Source of the DNA: Candidatus Bathyarchaeota archaeon
GTDB lineage: Archaea > Thermoproteota > Bathyarchaeia > 40CM-2-53-6
Assembly (NCBI GenBank): GCA_005888695.1
Contig: VBBH01000039.1
Span: forward strand, 1-6,973
Reading direction: 5' to 3'
Length of the DNA: 6,973 bases
The notes under the pieces were generated by a model that saw only the letters and a program-made list of their open reading frames with translations, made no database searches and was not told the DNA's origin. A program made the position numbers and the translations under genes. Of the stretch, positions 5,805-6,973 are shown one piece after another (within the stretch, counting starts at the first letter, position 1; every line of letters starts with the position of its first letter).

Positions 5805-6578
5805 GCTGGAGACACAAAGATTCAGGAGCTTGCCAAAGTCGATCTTCACGATCCTGTTCTGATACAGGGACTCCCAGGGCTTGGATATGTCGGCAAGGTA
5901 GCTGTGGACTATTTCATCGAAAAACTCCATCCGAAGAAATACGCAGAATTGTACTCTGGATACCTACTCTTTCCCGATGGGAATCTCGGGATAAACATCT
6001 TCGAAGACGGGACGTACTCACTGCCGAGATACGAGTTCTACGCGTTCTCTGAGAAATCGCCTAACTTGGTCTTCTTGACCGGAGACGCACAACCAAGCGT
6101 GACGGGGCAGTATGAAGTGGCGACAACAGTTCTAGACTACGTCCTGAAGCAGAACTGCAAGACTGTTTTCACAATGGGTGGATACGGGACGAGGTCTCAA
6201 GGGGACGTTGGAAGCGTCTACTGTGTCGTCGGGAGTAGCTTCCTTGGAGACCAGTTGACGAAACATGGCGCGAAGCTCGCCAAAGGAGGAGCGGTGACGG
6301 GAGCCGCGGGAGTAATTCTCGGCATAGGAAGACAAAGAGGACTCGACTGTGCAGGACTTCTTGGTGCAACGACCGGGGTCTACCCGGACCTGGAAGCAGC
6401 CAGAGCCGTAATACACTTGTTAGTTGATCTCCTCCGTATGCCGCTCGATCTCAAGGACTTAGATAGAGAGGTTGAAGATATGCGGAAGAAAGTCGAAAAG
6501 ATCAAGCGTGCAGAGGTCGAGGAATTGAAGGAAGAACTAGGCGGGGAAGGAGAGGGGAAGGACCGCTACATCACGTAG
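5802..6578 (+). CDS. PAC2-family proteasome assembly chaperone-like protein
   Basis: Member of the PAC2 family (eukaryotic PAC1/PAC2, archaeal PbaA/PbaB relatives), cytosolic proteins linked to 20S proteasome assembly or activation. Seen: an N-terminal LIQGLPGLGYVGKVAVDYFI (20-39), a family hallmark; LTGDAQP (92-98); TMGGYGT (124-130); a Gly-rich GAVTGAAGVILGIG (163-176); and LLGATTGVYPDLEAARAVI (186-204). From about 217 to 246 a charged, heptad-like helix (repeated E/K/R with V, I, L) suggests a coiled coil, also seen in archaeal relatives. The C-terminus DRYIT is close to but not a canonical HbYX proteasome-docking tail, since Tyr is third from the end. The 258-residue length is normal. ATG at 5802 overlaps the TAA of a three-codon frame at 5794. 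A PAC4-like gene follows after 105 bp, which strengthens the proteasome link. Precise function is inferred. Confidence 0.85.
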   Translation: MAGDTKIQELAKVDLHDPVLIQGLPGLGYVGKVAVDYFIEKLHPKKYAELYSGYLLFPDGNLGINIFEDGTYSLPRYEFYAFSEKSPNLVFLTGDAQPSVTGQYEVATTVLDYVLKQNCKTVFTMGGYGTRSQGDVGSVYCVVGSSFLGDQLTKHGAKLAKGGAVTGAAGVILGIGRQRGLDCAGLLGATTGVYPDLEAARAVIHLLVDLLRMPLDLKDLDREVEDMRKKVEKIKRAEVEELKEELGGEGEGKDRYIT

Positions 6579-6640
6579 CATCTTTCCAAGTATTCTGGCA
6601 TGAGCCATCCACGATATCTTGAGTTACTCCTCTAGGCCGG

Positions 6641-6650
6641 CTTATTAGAA
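6641..6650 (+). promoter_or_regulatory. Possible box A upstream of the PAC4-like gene
   Basis: CTTATTAGAA lies about 39 bp before ATG 6684. Transcription from near 6671 would leave a leader of about 13 nt. The rest of the 105-bp gap after the PAC2 gene shows only a short inverted repeat, CTCGCC (6666-6671) and GGCGAG (6692-6697), which brackets the ATG. Weak evidence; cotranscription with the PAC2 gene is also possible. Confidence 0.25.
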
Positions 6651-6683
6651 GCTGAAGATTCTTGCCTCGCCAGGCGTTAGTGG

Positions 6684-6973
6684 ATGCTTGAGGCGAGTAT
6701 CGAACGTGGAGATGTGAGGCATAAGGCCAGCATGCTTCTAATGGATAATGCTGTGCTAGTATTGTTCTACGAGGAGCCGATGAGGATTGGCACACTTGCA
6801 TTTTCAATTCCTGGACTCAGAGAAGGAGGAGCAACCACTTCTAGCGTGCTTCTTGGAGGCAAGTATCTGATTGCTGCACGTGCCCTTGCGGAACGTGCCG
6901 CAGCCTTGTTCAATAGAATGAGTCTAGTGTCATTGAACACGAGATTGTCCGAGGGAGAAGCGTTGAGACTGTA
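6684..6973 (+). CDS. PAC4-like proteasome assembly chaperone, partial (3' end beyond window)
   Basis: The frame is open from just after a TAG at 6678-6680 to the window end: 96 codons beginning MLEASIERGD. Residues 13-44 look like two beta strands (AVLVLFYEE, MRIGTLAFSIPG). They are followed by GGATTSSVLLGGKY (48-61), a long helix ARALAERAAALFNR (65-78) and a strand MSLVSLNT (79-86). Strand-TS-x-LLG-helix with AxRLA/ALAERAA-strand is the layout I recall for eukaryotic PAC4 (PSMG4), which would dimerise with PAC3. The neighbouring PAC2-family gene supports a proteasome-assembly role. The family call rests on recalled similarity, not an alignment. ATG 6684 is chosen as the first in-frame start; GTG 6714 and ATG 6732 are alternatives, but 6732 would trim the first strand. 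Coding character is clear: no stops and an amphipathic protein pattern. Confidence 0.65.
   Translation, partial: MLEASIERGDVRHKASMLLMDNAVLVLFYEEPMRIGTLAFSIPGLREGGATTSSVLLGGKYLIAARALAERAAALFNRMSLVSLNTRLSEGEALRL

Noticed and set aside
6571..6807. 78-codon frame on the minus strand beyond the PAC2 gene
   Set aside because: It overlaps the PAC4-like frame, has low-complexity, non-protein-like composition, and shows no motif or ribosome-binding site.

Overview
The window reads as ordinary archaeal chromosome. Evidence for an archaeon: an intron-bearing tRNA-Ser spliced at the canonical 37/38 position, a CDP-archaeol synthase (ether-lipid pathway), a RadB-type RecA paralogue, a Clp1-type polynucleotide kinase, a PAC2-family chaperone, TATA/box A-like promoters and frequent TTG starts. 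A TACK-superphylum lineage (for example Bathyarchaeia or Nitrososphaeria) seems most plausible from the gene set and moderate GC content, but this is an inference; no single marker here fixes the phylum.

Layout: (1) 1-105, minus: tRNA-Ser(CGA) with a 32-nt intron, its 3' end cut by the window edge. (2) 178-2664, plus: enolase, then a PLP-dependent cystathionine gamma-synthase/lyase. (3) 2669-3941, minus: radB followed by carS, meeting the PLP enzyme tail-to-tail with a 4-bp gap. (4) 4020-5111, plus: a Clp1/Grc3-family polynucleotide 5'-kinase, apparently leaderless, sharing a short divergent promoter with radB. (5) 5102-5584, minus: a small class I methyltransferase resembling the aKMT/FAM173 protein-lysine methyltransferases, overlapping the kinase 3' end by 10 bp. 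(6) 5802-6578, plus: a PAC2-family proteasome-assembly-chaperone-like protein, then at 6684 the start of a gene that resembles proteasome assembly chaperone 4 (PAC4) and runs off the window.

Functionally this is housekeeping: glycolysis/gluconeogenesis, sulfur amino acid metabolism, membrane lipid synthesis, recombination and nucleic-acid end processing, protein methylation, and probable proteasome assembly. There are no mobile elements, CRISPR arrays or defence islands. The points most worth a second look are the PAC2 + PAC4-like neighbourhood, the carS frame that lacks any ATG/GTG/TTG covering its first membrane helix (pointing to an ATT start), and compact divergent promoters that help decide gene starts.
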